This document shows positions 8,293-16,942 of a stretch of 64,000 nt of DNA, piece after piece (the stretch's first letter is position 1; each line of letters begins with the position of its first letter). The translations under genes and the position numbers were made by a program. The notes below the pieces were generated by a model. It was not told where the DNA came from, made no database searches, and saw only the letters and a list, made by a program, of their open reading frames with translations. Origin of the DNA: an uncultured SAR86 cluster bacterium (GTDB lineage Bacteria; Pseudomonadota; Gammaproteobacteria; Magnimaribacterales; D2472); the NCBI GenBank assembly GCA_902602595.1, contig CACKRJ010000001.1, positions 282,522 through 346,521 of the forward strand, given 5' to 3'.

Positions 8293-9480
8293 TTAAAGCG
8301 GGCCCTCGAAATTTATACCAACTTTGCTTAACCTCAAAATTAATTGGTCACCTAAGCCTGATGCACTCGTAAGAACTCCTCCATATTCTTTTCCACCCGG
8401 AAGTGAATCTTCATTTTCAATTAAACAAAGTGCGCATTCAGAAACTAATTTTGAGGTCACTTTATAACCCGGATCTCCTTTTCCATTCATATTAAATACT
8501 GACTTAGTGCCATCATGTGTTTCAACTATATACTTGCAATCAAACCATCCATTCTCTTGCACACTCTCAGATGGACCTTCTCCTGGCTTTGGTAAAAAAG
8601 GTTTCACTAACCTTTTTAAGGGTGAAAGAAGAACTAAAACAGATAGGCCAGTTAAGAGGAGTGATTTAACGGCGCTAAACCAGCTCTTATGGAAGGCATG
8701 CTCTTGATAAGTAAAATCAGCGCCATAAGATTTTTGCCGTAATGCAAGCAAAGCCTCTGTTCTTCTTACAACTCTAGTATTTGCAGTGGCCATAATAAAT
8801 GGTCCTGACCATGCATTAATTTCTGGTTTTTTTGCAATGCCAACTCTGTCACTACTAAGTTGCTTTTGTTCGTCCGAATAAGAGTCTGCAGGATTGAGTA
8901 AAAATGGATCTGTGAGGTCATCACCAAGATCTAATTCTCCCATAGAGAACATTGTCTCAAGGGTTCCTCCTGATGCCCCTCCCTCGTATGAATGAAACGA
9001 TTCAATTCTTTTGATAGGTTTTCCAATAGCTTGAGCTGAAAAAAAAGTTCCTAAATCAGAGGGTATTGAATCAAATCCACACGACGGAATGATCCTGATA
9101 CCTTTAGCAGATGCCTCTGCATGGTGTTTCTCAATAAGACCCTTAACCCAAAAATTTTCACCAGTAATATCTACATAATGAGCATGATTCTTGATGCAAG
9201 ATGCTACCAACTTAGATCCATATCTATGAAAAGGCCCAGTTGTAGACAAAATAACTTTTGCTCTTGAGGTTAAATGATCTAGAGCACTTTCATCATCCGA
9301 ATCAGCAATTAAAATTTCTACTTTTGTTTGATTATCTTCAGCAACTTCTTTCAGTTTTGTTAAGTTTCTTCCTGCAATTGCCCAGGTCACCGTTGTATCT
9401 AATGATTGAAAATATTTAACACAAAGTTTTCCAGTAAAACCAGTGGCTCCATAAATAATAATGTCTATATCTTTTTGCAT
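8293..9480 (-). CDS. Saccharopine dehydrogenase-like NAD(P)-binding oxidoreductase (trans-acting enoyl reductase type)
   Basis: A 395-residue protein beginning with a Rossmann fold (IIYGATGFTGKL, about 8-19), followed by the STTGPFHRYG segment typical of the group related to saccharopine dehydrogenase and mycobacterial trans-acting enoyl reductase. A hydrophobic stretch near 270-285 may be a membrane contact, as in the eukaryotic SCCPDH relatives. True lysine biosynthesis is unlikely given the lipid-type surroundings. Substrate unknown. It is divergent from a second saccharopine-dehydrogenase-like gene that is a different subtype rather than a tandem copy. Confidence 0.8.
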   Translation of the reverse strand: MQKDIDIIIYGATGFTGKLCVKYFQSLDTTVTWAIAGRNLTKLKEVAEDNQTKVEILIADSDDESALDHLTSRAKVILSTTGPFHRYGSKLVASCIKNHAHYVDITGENFWVKGLIEKHHAEASAKGIRIIPSCGFDSIPSDLGTFFSAQAIGKPIKRIESFHSYEGGASGGTLETMFSMGELDLGDDLTDPFLLNPADSYSDEQKQLSSDRVGIAKKPEINAWSGPFIMATANTRVVRRTEALLALRQKSYGADFTYQEHAFHKSWFSAVKSLLLTGLSVLVLLSPLKRLVKPFLPKPGEGPSESVQENGWFDCKYIVETHDGTKSVFNMNGKGDPGYKVTSKLVSECALCLIENEDSLPGGKEYGGVLTSASGLGDQLILRLSKVGINFEGPL

Positions 9481-9542
9481 ATTAGAAAATTGTTGAGTTA
9501 TTTTATATCAGATAATAAAGTGAATAAGGTTTGGAGTAAATT

Positions 9543-10742
9543 ATGAAAATACTTGCAATAGGTGGTTGTGGAAGCATGGGTCGTTATGCCATTAGAGCTG
9601 CACAAAACTATAGCGCTATTAAAGAAATTATTATTGCCGATATTAACAAGGAGAGTGCTGAGACTTTTGCAGCAAGCTTAAATCAAAAAGTTTCTGCTAT
9701 CCAGCTTGATGCCAATGATACCAGCGCGCTAAAGCAAGCCATGGAAAATATTGATATTGTTGTAAATACTTGCGGTCCTTATTTTAAGTTTGGAGCTCCA
9801 ATCCTTTCAGCCGCAATATCTTCAGGTTGTAACTACATAGATATTTGTGATGATTGGGAGCCTACAATCGATATGATGAAGCTTGATGCTGAAGCGAAAT
9901 CAGCCGGTGTCTCTGCCACTATTGGATTGGGTGCTAGCCCTGGGCTAACAAATTTGATGGCGCTCATTGCTATTCGGGAATTAGATGAAGTAACTACAGT
10001 CTATACAGGGTGGGATATTGGTGGAACCTCACTGGATGAGAATGCAATGCAACAATCTGAAAATGCAGCCATTATGCATGGGATTGAGCAGATGACAGGA
10101 GAAGTTAAAGTTTTCCAAAATGGAATCTTTAAAATGATCAAGCCTCTTCAGAAAGTCAAGGTCAACTATCCAGGATTATCTAATTTTAATGGAAATATAT
10201 TTGGCCACCCTGAGGCAATTACTTTCCCGCATTATTTTCCTAAACTCAACGACTCAATTAACCTTGCTCATGGGGGCCAAGCAAACTTTCTTATCTTGAA
10301 ATCTATAATGGGGCTAGTAAATCTGAAATTGCTTAGCAAGGTGAATGCAGCAAATTTATTATCATTGTTAAAGAGCAAGCAATCTACTCAAAAAAAACGC
10401 AAAGATATTGACTATCCTCCAGTTATGTATGGTTTTGCTCATGGCATCAAAAATGGAATGCCTGCAAGTGTTGGAGTTTGCATACCAAGCGAAACAGAAG
10501 AGTCAGATTTGAATCAACAAATTAAAAATATAGGCATGGGAGAAATTACTGGAATTCCTTTGGCTTGCGGCATTAAATTGCTGGCTGAGGGACGGATAAA
10601 TCAGTTTGGAGTAATGGCGCCTGAGGCTGGTCACATAGAGCCAAATGAATTTATAAGTGATGTTTTCCAAGAAATATCAAAGGTATTAGGATTGCCAAGT
10701 GGCAGTCTTAACGATTCCATAAAGATTACACGTTCTTGGTAA
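9543..10742 (+). CDS. Saccharopine dehydrogenase family oxidoreductase
   Basis: A 399-residue protein with an N-terminal Rossmann motif (IGGCGSMGRYA, about 6-16), an acidic residue at the end of the second strand (IADINKES) and an NTCGPYFKFG segment that is conserved in the family. A GLGASPGLTN motif follows near 127. It has a good Shine-Dalgarno (GGAG, 6 nt before the ATG). Family members include saccharopine reductase and related dehydrogenases of carboxylated amines. The exact substrate cannot be read from sequence. It is followed at 85 bp by an aldehyde dehydrogenase in the same direction. Confidence 0.82.
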   Translation: MKILAIGGCGSMGRYAIRAAQNYSAIKEIIIADINKESAETFAASLNQKVSAIQLDANDTSALKQAMENIDIVVNTCGPYFKFGAPILSAAISSGCNYIDICDDWEPTIDMMKLDAEAKSAGVSATIGLGASPGLTNLMALIAIRELDEVTTVYTGWDIGGTSLDENAMQQSENAAIMHGIEQMTGEVKVFQNGIFKMIKPLQKVKVNYPGLSNFNGNIFGHPEAITFPHYFPKLNDSINLAHGGQANFLILKSIMGLVNLKLLSKVNAANLLSLLKSKQSTQKKRKDIDYPPVMYGFAHGIKNGMPASVGVCIPSETEESDLNQQIKNIGMGEITGIPLACGIKLLAEGRINQFGVMAPEAGHIEPNEFISDVFQEISKVLGLPSGSLNDSIKITRSW

Positions 10743-10827
10743 TTATTTGAGCTACTTTGAGTTAAGTATTCCACCAACTTAAACCAAAAATTTGTTAGGA
10801 TTGCTATTAAATAAATAGGGCTTGAAC

Positions 10828-12246
10828 ATGAAAGATAAATTACATTTCTATATAAATGGTAAATGGGTTGAATCAGAATCAAATGAGAGAATTGAGATTA
10901 TCAATCCTGCAAATGAAAAACTCATAGGGCGTGTTACTTCTGGAACAAAAGAAGATATAAATCGAGCAGTATCAGCAGCAGCTGATGCCTTTAAAACTTA
11001 TCAATTTACAACTAAAGAAGATCGAATTGAGATCTTAAATAATATTATTGCTGAATATGAAAATAGGTACGATGATTTAGTCAAGGTTATAACCGAAGAA
11101 ATGGGCGCTCCCACCTGGCTATCACAGAAAGCTCAAGCATCAACAGGAATCAAAAATTTACATGAAACTTTGGATGCACTAAAAGAATATGAATTTGAAA
11201 AAAAGGAAGGCGATTACACATTGATAAGAGAGCCCATTGGTGTAATAGGAATGATCACCCCATGGAATTGGCCTATGAATCAAATTACTACCAAGGCATC
11301 AGCTGCACTTGCAGCAGGCTGTTCAATGGTTTTAAAGCCCAGTGAAATTTCTCCATATTGTGCACTCCTGCTTGCCGAGATATTTGATAAAGCTGGAGTG
11401 CCAGCAGGTGTCTTTAATGTTGTTAATGGATATGGTCCAATTGTAGGAGCTGCTTTATCAGATCATCCAGATGTTGCCATGATGTCTTTTACTGGATCAA
11501 CTGAAGCCGGAATTGCAGTCGCTCAAGCATCTGCTGTTTCTGTTAAAAGAGTGCACCAAGAACTTGGGGGCAAGTCTTCAAATATTATTCTGGATGATGT
11601 AGCTGATCTTGAGAAATCTGTGAAAGGCGGAGCTGGGCATTGCTTCTTAAACTCAGGACAGTCATGTAATGCACCAACAAAAATGTTGGTTTCTAACAAA
11701 AATTATGAGAAAGCAGTTGAAGTTGCTGCTCAAACTGCAAATAGTACAACTGTTGGTGATCCGCAGGGAGAATTTAGAATTGGGCCTATTGCGAATAAAC
11801 CTCAGTATGAAAAGATCCTAAGAATGATCAAAATAGGCATTGAGGAAGGTGCGACCTTGGTTGCTGGCGGAGTTGAAAAGCCAGAGGGTTATGAAAAAGG
11901 GTACTATGTAAAACCAACTGTGTTTGCAAATGTTACCAATGACATGACCATTGCAAGAGAAGAAATTTTTGGTCCAGTCTTATCAATTCTAAAATATGAT
12001 TCAGAGGAGCAAGCGATAGAGATGGCCAATGATACTGAATATGGGTTGGCTGGCTACGTTCAGGGTGAGCCTGTTCATGCTAATCAAGTTGCAAGAAAAA
12101 TTAGAGCTGGACAAGTTATTATTAACGGAGGCGCGAGAGGAACAGGAGCGCCTTTTGGAGGTTATAAATCTTCTGGAAATGGAAGAGAGCACGGCCTTCA
12201 CGGCTTAGAGGAATGCCTAGAAACTAAAGCAGTCATTATGCCATGA
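10828..12246 (+). CDS. NAD(P)-dependent aldehyde dehydrogenase
   Basis: A 472-residue class-2-like aldehyde dehydrogenase that oxidises aldehydes to acids in the cytosol. The catalytic motifs are clear: PWNWPMNQ for the oxyanion asparagine, VLKPSEISP for the cofactor lysine, SFTGSTEAG for NAD binding, QELGGKSS with the general base, NSGQSCNAPT with the nucleophilic cysteine, and EEIFGPV. I choose the ATG at 10828, since AGGG at 10817-10820 is well spaced before it; a TTG 6 nt upstream is possible. Substrate unknown. It may oxidise the aldehyde released by the oxygenase upstream, but that is inference from proximity only. Confidence 0.9.
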   Translation: MKDKLHFYINGKWVESESNERIEIINPANEKLIGRVTSGTKEDINRAVSAAADAFKTYQFTTKEDRIEILNNIIAEYENRYDDLVKVITEEMGAPTWLSQKAQASTGIKNLHETLDALKEYEFEKKEGDYTLIREPIGVIGMITPWNWPMNQITTKASAALAAGCSMVLKPSEISPYCALLLAEIFDKAGVPAGVFNVVNGYGPIVGAALSDHPDVAMMSFTGSTEAGIAVAQASAVSVKRVHQELGGKSSNIILDDVADLEKSVKGGAGHCFLNSGQSCNAPTKMLVSNKNYEKAVEVAAQTANSTTVGDPQGEFRIGPIANKPQYEKILRMIKIGIEEGATLVAGGVEKPEGYEKGYYVKPTVFANVTNDMTIAREEIFGPVLSILKYDSEEQAIEMANDTEYGLAGYVQGEPVHANQVARKIRAGQVIINGGARGTGAPFGGYKSSGNGREHGLHGLEECLETKAVIMP

Positions 12247-12300
12247 ACGCAAACTTTTTAGATCCAGATGCGCAAACCAAATTCTTGATATCAAAGAACA

Positions 12301-12774
12301 ATGAATATTAAATTTTTTAGCCAAATATTTTTTATATTTTCAATTACATTCAACGTTTTTGAAATTCACAGCCAAGAAATTAGTGAAAAATTTTCACTTT
12401 TAGTTCACAAAACCCCAACTTGTGGGTGCTGCAAGAAATGGATAAAGCATCTTGAAAGCAAAGGTTTTTCTTCCACCACAAAAGACCATAAAAGTCTTCA
12501 AGAGGTCAAAGAAAAATATAATATCAAACCAGAATATAGATCATGTCACACTGCAGTATCAGAAGATGGCTATATTTTTGAAGGTCATATCCCAAGCAAA
12601 TATATTGCCCAATTTCTTTCTGAGAAAAATCCTAATGCCATTGGATTATCAGTTCCTGGGATGCCACTAGGCTCACCAGGTATGGAAGTTGGCAATCGTT
12701 TTGCGCCCTATGAAGTTCTTATTCTTTTTAAAGACGGAACAAGCAATGTCTATGCTGAGATAAAGCAAAAATAA
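12301..12774 (+). CDS. DUF411 metal-binding periplasmic protein
   Basis: A 157-residue protein with an N-terminal signal peptide (about 1-24) and a DUF411 domain. The domain is recognised by the CGCC metal-binding motif near 41-44, SCHTA near 81, EGHIP near 93 and the GMPLGSPGM segment near 120. Relatives are linked to copper or other soft-metal handling in the periplasm. TATCAA at 12289-12294, preceded by TG, lies 6 nt before the ATG and could be an extended -10. There are no copper exporters nearby, so its metal is uncertain. Confidence 0.82.
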   Translation: MNIKFFSQIFFIFSITFNVFEIHSQEISEKFSLLVHKTPTCGCCKKWIKHLESKGFSSTTKDHKSLQEVKEKYNIKPEYRSCHTAVSEDGYIFEGHIPSKYIAQFLSEKNPNAIGLSVPGMPLGSPGMEVGNRFAPYEVLILFKDGTSNVYAEIKQK

Positions 12775-12781
12775 TTTTACT

Positions 12782-12874
12782 ATGTTTAAGGATCCTGTAT
12801 CTCCTTATGGTTAAAGTATTTCTTATTTTGCTGGCAAGAAGGAAAACTATCCTTTTGGGCATAAAGAAAAATAA
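12782..12874 (+). pseudogene. Possible decayed small ORF with an in-frame TAA
   Basis: From ATG 12782 the frame reads MFKDPVSPYG, a TAA at 12812-12814, then SISYFAGKKENYPFGHKEK to a second stop at 12872-12874. The residues on both sides look protein-like, but 30 codons with one stop is easily met by chance in AT-rich DNA. No known family recognised. Confidence 0.2.
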
Positions 12875-12883
12875 TTAGAATAA

Positions 12884-15334
12884 ATGAATAATACAGAATT
12901 TTCAGATCACCTTATTCTTATATGCCAAATATTTATTATCTTGATAATTAATTCATCGTGTTCAAGTACAGGAGGTTCTGGCCCTCAACCAATTAATGAG
13001 TTCATAAATCCCACTCAAACAATAGTTGATCAAAGATATGAATTTCAACTATTTGAAAATAAAATGCAGTCTCCTTGGGGAGACGTCACTTATTCCTATG
13101 GCACTAGTGCATTTAGGTCTTCTGATGAATTTCCTTCTAACGAAAAATATAAAATAGAGGATTATGGTTTCTTGCAAGTTACGTCAAAAGGATCGCATCC
13201 AGGTGATAGCTCTAATCAGGATGAAATTACAACATCTGGTCCATGGGTCAATAATGGGCAATGGTTTGAGGCAAATTTAAATGGAGATGAATTTTCTGAC
13301 TTGATCTATGTAGGCAATTCAATAGGAACAAGAGAATATGTTCCAGAAGATCTCATGATCACCTTTCTAAACGATGGTAGCGGTCATTTTCAAATATCTC
13401 CAGAAATATTCCTTAATAACACTTTTCCATGTGTTCACGGGGGAACTAATTGGCTTAATACAGATACAAATGATCCAAAGAAAGAATGCGGAAATCAACA
13501 AGACTACTCTAACGGAAAAATCGTAGCTGACTTTAATGGGGATGGGATCAGTGATTATTATGATACAAGCATATTATATCTAAGTAATAATGGAAAATTA
13601 GAAAATAAGAGTCTCTCAAACTTACCAAGTTTATTTTTTGAAGAAGGTCATGGGCAGATCTTTGCGCATGATGCTTCCCATGGCGATTTAGATAATGATG
13701 GTGATTTAGACATATTTGTTCCAATCTTTGATAACACAAAACTCGGATACTCGTTTGGTGGAGAAATAGATGAATGCTCAGGATGCACTCAAAATATACC
13801 TTTTACAGCACTAATCAATGATGGTTCAGGGAATTTTAAAGCAAATCATAATTTTCCAGAATTTGAATGGTTAACAGTAGATTACGATAACCATGGAGCA
13901 AATATAGACAAGTTATGGCCAACAACTGCAGTAATTGCTGACTTTAATAATGATGGCTATGGAGATATAGCATTTGGCTGGTTTAACCCTCGTATCTCAG
14001 CTTTATATGGTTTTAGTGAAAACAGTGCTGGAGCAGTTTACCTAAACAATGGATCAAATGATTGGAATCAACTTGGTTTTATTGAATTGCCTGCAAATTT
14101 CTTTGGCTCAAATGGAAATGCTAATGACATGGAGGCATTTGACTTTGATGATGATGGTTTTGTAGATATTGTTATGGCTTCAACTATTCATGAGCCTTAT
14201 TATGAATCGAGAGTAATTCAATTTTTTAGAAATATGAATGGGGAGAACTTTGAAGATGTAACTAATGAAAAATATCCTGATTATTCTATTTATGCAGATG
14301 GAAATCCGTTCTCTAGTTATTGGATTGGTCAAGGAAAAATACGAATAGTAGATTATGACCATGATGGTGATTTGGATATTATTGATTCAAATACTAGAAC
14401 CTATGTACTGTTAAATGAAGACAATACCTATAGATTCTATGATGATTTTGTTGATGAAGATGAGGATAGAATATTATGGCCAGTAGAGATAGACGGCAAG
14501 TACCACTATGATTTTATTGGTTCAAATGTAAAATGTTCTGGAGATTCTTGTACAACAAATTTCTTTCAAGTTTTAGATCCATTAAATGAAGACTTATTAA
14601 AAAATTTTCTATCCAAGGGAAATATTTATTCAAATAGTATTTTGACATCCGTTGCCCAATACAATCATGTAAGAAGGGTTTCAAGAAACAGCAGATTTAT
14701 CTATAAAGATACAAGAGAATCTTTTCTTTTAGGTTATAACTCAATTCTAAATGACAAAATAAAATTATTTACCGGTTCATCTGAGGGAAAATTGCACGGA
14801 AATTTTATTGGCATATCTAAAAACATATTTTCAGTAAGAACTGGTTTAATTTTTTCAGATAATTATTCAAAAAATATTAGCAATGTAGATTTTTTAGGAA
14901 GCTCATTTGCAAGATTAGAATTTAAAACATCTTCAGTATTTGTTGAAAAATCGACAGTTTTGAAGAACTTGATTTTAAATTTTGGGATTGCGCATGAGAA
15001 AATTTTTGTAGACTCATTTAAAGACATTGGCAGTTTTCAGAATATAGATTTTAAAAAATTAAACCTGAAAAGTCATAGTTACTTTATTGATCTGGATTAC
15101 CCATTCACCCTCCTAGGCTTTACTGGGAATATAGGAATTAGCTCCTCAAAAAGAAATTTCACTTCTGCTCTTTACTTTGAATCTATAAATAATCTCATGT
15201 TCCCTTTAAAACCAAAAATGAACTACTTTGATGGAGAGCTAAGTCTTAATAGGGGTCCATTTTTTCTTTCAATCAAACATCTCGAAGACAGGCCTCCGAT
15301 AATTAATGTGGGTTTTAATATAAACATTAGATAA
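12884..15334 (+). CDS. FG-GAP/VCBS repeat surface protein with a barrel-like C-terminal region
   Basis: An 816-residue protein with a hydrophobic N-terminus ending at a possible lipobox (INSSC, C26). Residues 130-500 hold six Ca-binding loops of DxNxDGxxD type, at about 130-140, 216-225, 268-277, 352-362, 420-429 and 490-499, as in integrin-alpha-like beta-propellers. Residues about 580-816 change character: alternating hydrophobic/polar strands, aromatic-rich, ending INVGFNINIR, like a small outer-membrane barrel. There is no catalytic motif. Probably cell-surface, perhaps for adhesion or polysaccharide contact. It stops 20 bp before the duplicated tRNA fragment, so its downstream context has been altered by that event. 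Confidence 0.75.
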   Translation: MNNTEFSDHLILICQIFIILIINSSCSSTGGSGPQPINEFINPTQTIVDQRYEFQLFENKMQSPWGDVTYSYGTSAFRSSDEFPSNEKYKIEDYGFLQVTSKGSHPGDSSNQDEITTSGPWVNNGQWFEANLNGDEFSDLIYVGNSIGTREYVPEDLMITFLNDGSGHFQISPEIFLNNTFPCVHGGTNWLNTDTNDPKKECGNQQDYSNGKIVADFNGDGISDYYDTSILYLSNNGKLENKSLSNLPSLFFEEGHGQIFAHDASHGDLDNDGDLDIFVPIFDNTKLGYSFGGEIDECSGCTQNIPFTALINDGSGNFKANHNFPEFEWLTVDYDNHGANIDKLWPTTAVIADFNNDGYGDIAFGWFNPRISALYGFSENSAGAVYLNNGSNDWNQLGFIELPANFFGSNGNANDMEAFDFDDDGFVDIVMASTIHEPYYESRVIQFFRNMNGENFEDVTNEKYPDYSIYADGNPFSSYWIGQGKIRIVDYDHDGDLDIIDSNTRTYVLLNEDNTYRFYDDFVDEDEDRILWPVEIDGKYHYDFIGSNVKCSGDSCTTNFFQVLDPLNEDLLKNFLSKGNIYSNSILTSVAQYNHVRRVSRNSRFIYKDTRESFLLGYNSILNDKIKLFTGSSEGKLHGNFIGISKNIFSVRTGLIFSDNYSKNISNVDFLGSSFARLEFKTSSVFVEKSTVLKNLILNFGIAHEKIFVDSFKDIGSFQNIDFKKLNLKSHSYFIDLDYPFTLLGFTGNIGISSSKRNFTSALYFESINNLMFPLKPKMNYFDGELSLNRGPFFLSIKHLEDRPPIINVGFNINIR

Positions 15335-15354
15335 GTTTTAATAGTTTTTAATAA

Positions 15355-15413
15355 TGGTGGGCCCGGGAGGACTCGAACCTCCGACCAATGGATTATGAGT
15401 CCACTGCTCTAAC
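15355..15413 (-). repeat. Duplicated 3' end of the tRNA(CAU) gene (putative att site)
   Basis: These 59 bp are identical to 16943-17001, the CCA end through the D-loop of the intact tRNA gene. Identity starts exactly at the encoded CCA and stops inside the D-arm, after which the sequences diverge (TTAAAA versus CAACTG). The fragment lacks the 5' part, so it cannot give a functional tRNA. A partial tRNA 3' end downstream of an intact copy is the classic trace of tyrosine-integrase-mediated insertion. Confidence 0.8.
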
Positions 15414-15455
15414 TTAAAAATGCTTTTAGAATGGGGGCTAGAAACCTATATTTAA

Positions 15456-15475
15456 TGGTTACCAACTGGTTACCA
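15456..15475. repeat. First pair of TGGTTACCA repeats
   Basis: Two copies of the 9-mer TGGTTACCA at 15456-15464 and 15467-15475, spaced 11 bp start to start, about one helical turn. Each copy is palindromic around its central T. They lie 43 bp inside the putative element from the tRNA fragment, where integrase arm-type sites would be expected. Confidence 0.7.
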
Positions 15476-15516
15476 AAATTTTGCCAATTTTGAGAGAAAT
15501 TTTATAACTCACTTTG

Positions 15517-15536
15517 TGGTTACCATATGGTTACCA
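15517..15536. repeat. Second pair of TGGTTACCA repeats
   Basis: Two further TGGTTACCA copies at 15517-15525 and 15528-15536, again spaced 11 bp, and 61 bp from the first pair. The four copies share orientation and the 2-bp spacer pattern. Candidate integrase/excisionase arm sites, or an operator for the downstream gene. Confidence 0.7.
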
Positions 15537-15581
15537 AGATTTTTCATTATTTTCAGCTACAGTGTTCTGCAAAAATAAAAG

Positions 15582-15594
15582 TACTTGACAAGTA
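15582..15594 (+). promoter_or_regulatory. Palindrome TACTTGACAAGTA overlapping a -35 box upstream of cobW-like gene
   Basis: TACTTG and CAAGTA are perfect inverted half-sites around a central A, and they embed TTGACA at 15585-15590, a consensus -35. The -10 is unclear; a weak GATTAA lies at 15608-15613 with 17-bp spacing. The placement suggests a repressor or activator operator. It does not resemble the gammaproteobacterial Zur box. Confidence 0.45.
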
Positions 15595-15632
15595 TGCTAC
15601 TCTGAATGATTAACTTTTCTTAGGATTCCAAA

Positions 15633-16847
15633 ATGCAAAATAATGTATCTAACAGATTACCTGTTACTGTGCTCTCTGGCTTTCTAGGGGCTGGGAAAAC
15701 AACTGTTCTAAGTCACATACTTAATAATCGTGAAGGCAAAAAAGTAGCCGTTATTGTTAATGATATGAGTGAAATTAATATCGATGCAGCCATGATCAAA
15801 AGCGATGTATCGCTTAATCATAGCGAGGAAAAATTAGTTGAAATGAGTAATGGTTGCATTTGCTGCACACTGCGTGAAGATCTGCTCCTAGAGGTTAATA
15901 AGCTAGCAAAAGATAATAAATTTGATTATTTAGTGATTGAATCAACAGGAATTTCAGAGCCATTGCCCGTTGCTGAAACTTTTACTTTCGCAGATGAAGA
16001 AGGTATTTCTCTATCAGATGTAGCAAAGCTAGATACCATGGTAACCGTCGTCGATGCTGTTAACTTCTTAAAAGATTACGAGGAAGCAAAGTACCTTCAA
16101 GATACTGGAGAATCATTGGGCGAGGATGATGAACGCAGTGTAGCTGATCTGTTAGTTGATCAGATAGAATTTGCTGATGTTCTTTTAGTTAGCAAAATAG
16201 ATTTAGTAGATGCAGAAGATATTGAAAAACTTAATGCCATTCTTAAAAGTCTCAATACGCACGCTAAAATCATTCCAATAACTCAAGGCCAGGTCTCTAC
16301 TGATGATGTCCTTAATACCGGCCTCTTTGATTTTGAAAATGCAAGACAAGCTCCAGGATGGTTAAAAGAAATGCGTGGTGATCATATTCCTGAAACAGAG
16401 GAATACGGCATCAGTAGTTTTAGCTATGTTGCACGTCGCCCTTTTTATCCACAAAAGTTTTATGAGTTCCTTCACGGAACTGAGCAATATGGAAAATTAA
16501 TTCGATCAAAAGGCTTTTTTTGGTTAGGGTCTCGCCTTGAATATGCTGGTCAATGGAGTCAAGCAGGCGGGATTGCAAGATATGGTTTTGCAGGAAGATT
16601 TTGGAAATCTGTTCCGAAACAGGATTGGCCTACAGACAGAGAGTATCTTGAATCAATTGAAGAATCATGGGTTGAGCCTTTTGGTGATATGCGTCAGGAA
16701 TTAGTTTTTATTGGTCAAAACCTTAATAAAACTGCGATGATTGATGCTTTAAATGATTGCTTGGTATCTGAAGAGGATCTTGATAGAGGAGAAGATTTTT
16801 GGGAATCTTTGAGCGATCCTTTTCCACCATGGTCAGAAATTCAATAA
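15633..16847 (+). CDS. CobW/COG0523-family GTPase (putative zinc metallochaperone, YciC/ZigA type)
   Basis: A 404-residue G3E GTPase. The Walker A motif GFLGAGKTT is near 16-24, the family's metal-binding CxCC (CICC) is near 75-78, and ESTGISEP and SKIDLVD are the switch/base-specificity motifs. A CobW C-terminal domain starts near 260 ([10 protein letters not shown]) and runs to the end. This arrangement fits metal-transfer proteins, often made under zinc limitation, that insert metal into target enzymes. AGGA lies 8 nt before the ATG. It is the only intact gene between the two tRNA 3'-end copies, so it may be cargo of a vanished element. The metal is inferred from family, not shown. Confidence 0.87.
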   Translation: MQNNVSNRLPVTVLSGFLGAGKTTVLSHILNNREGKKVAVIVNDMSEINIDAAMIKSDVSLNHSEEKLVEMSNGCICCTLREDLLLEVNKLAKDNKFDYLVIESTGISEPLPVAETFTFADEEGISLSDVAKLDTMVTVVDAVNFLKDYEEAKYLQDTGESLGEDDERSVADLLVDQIEFADVLLVSKIDLVDAEDIEKLNAILKSLNTHAKIIPITQGQVSTDDVLNTGLFDFENARQAPGWLKEMRGDHIPETEEYGISSFSYVARRPFYPQKFYEFLHGTEQYGKLIRSKGFFWLGSRLEYAGQWSQAGGIARYGFAGRFWKSVPKQDWPTDREYLESIEESWVEPFGDMRQELVFIGQNLNKTAMIDALNDCLVSEEDLDRGEDFWESLSDPFPPWSEIQ

Positions 16848-16854
16848 AAAAATA

Positions 16855-16942
16855 ATGGAAAACACTAAAGCCGTATGCTGCTAAGTCACTTCGTAAAGAG
16901 TTAAGCAAACGAATAGAGCAAATGACTCGATTGGGTTATTAG
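16855..16942 (+). pseudogene. Frameshifted small ORF between the CobW gene and the tRNA
   Basis: ATG at 16855 reads MENTKA and then hits a stop at 16882-16884. One base out of frame, the sequence continues YAAKSLRKELSKRIEQM and four more codons to TAG at 16940-16942, directly against the tRNA 3' end. Removing a single base would join them into a basic, helical product of about 28 residues. It may be a decayed small gene or the tail of a lost larger one. Family not recognised. Confidence 0.3.

Noticed and set aside
12243..12311. 22-residue ORF starting in the stop of the aldehyde dehydrogenase gene (ATGA) and overlapping the DUF411 start
   Set aside because: Too short, no recognisable features, and it runs into the next gene; chance occurrence is likely.
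15355..15413. Second tRNA gene
   Set aside because: Only the 3' 59 bases match; the D-arm is cut and the 5' acceptor strand is missing, so no functional cloverleaf can form.
15633..16847. Cobalamin biosynthesis role for the CobW-family gene
   Set aside because: No cobalamin genes nearby, and the C-terminal domain pattern fits the YciC/ZigA-type metallochaperones better than CobW itself.
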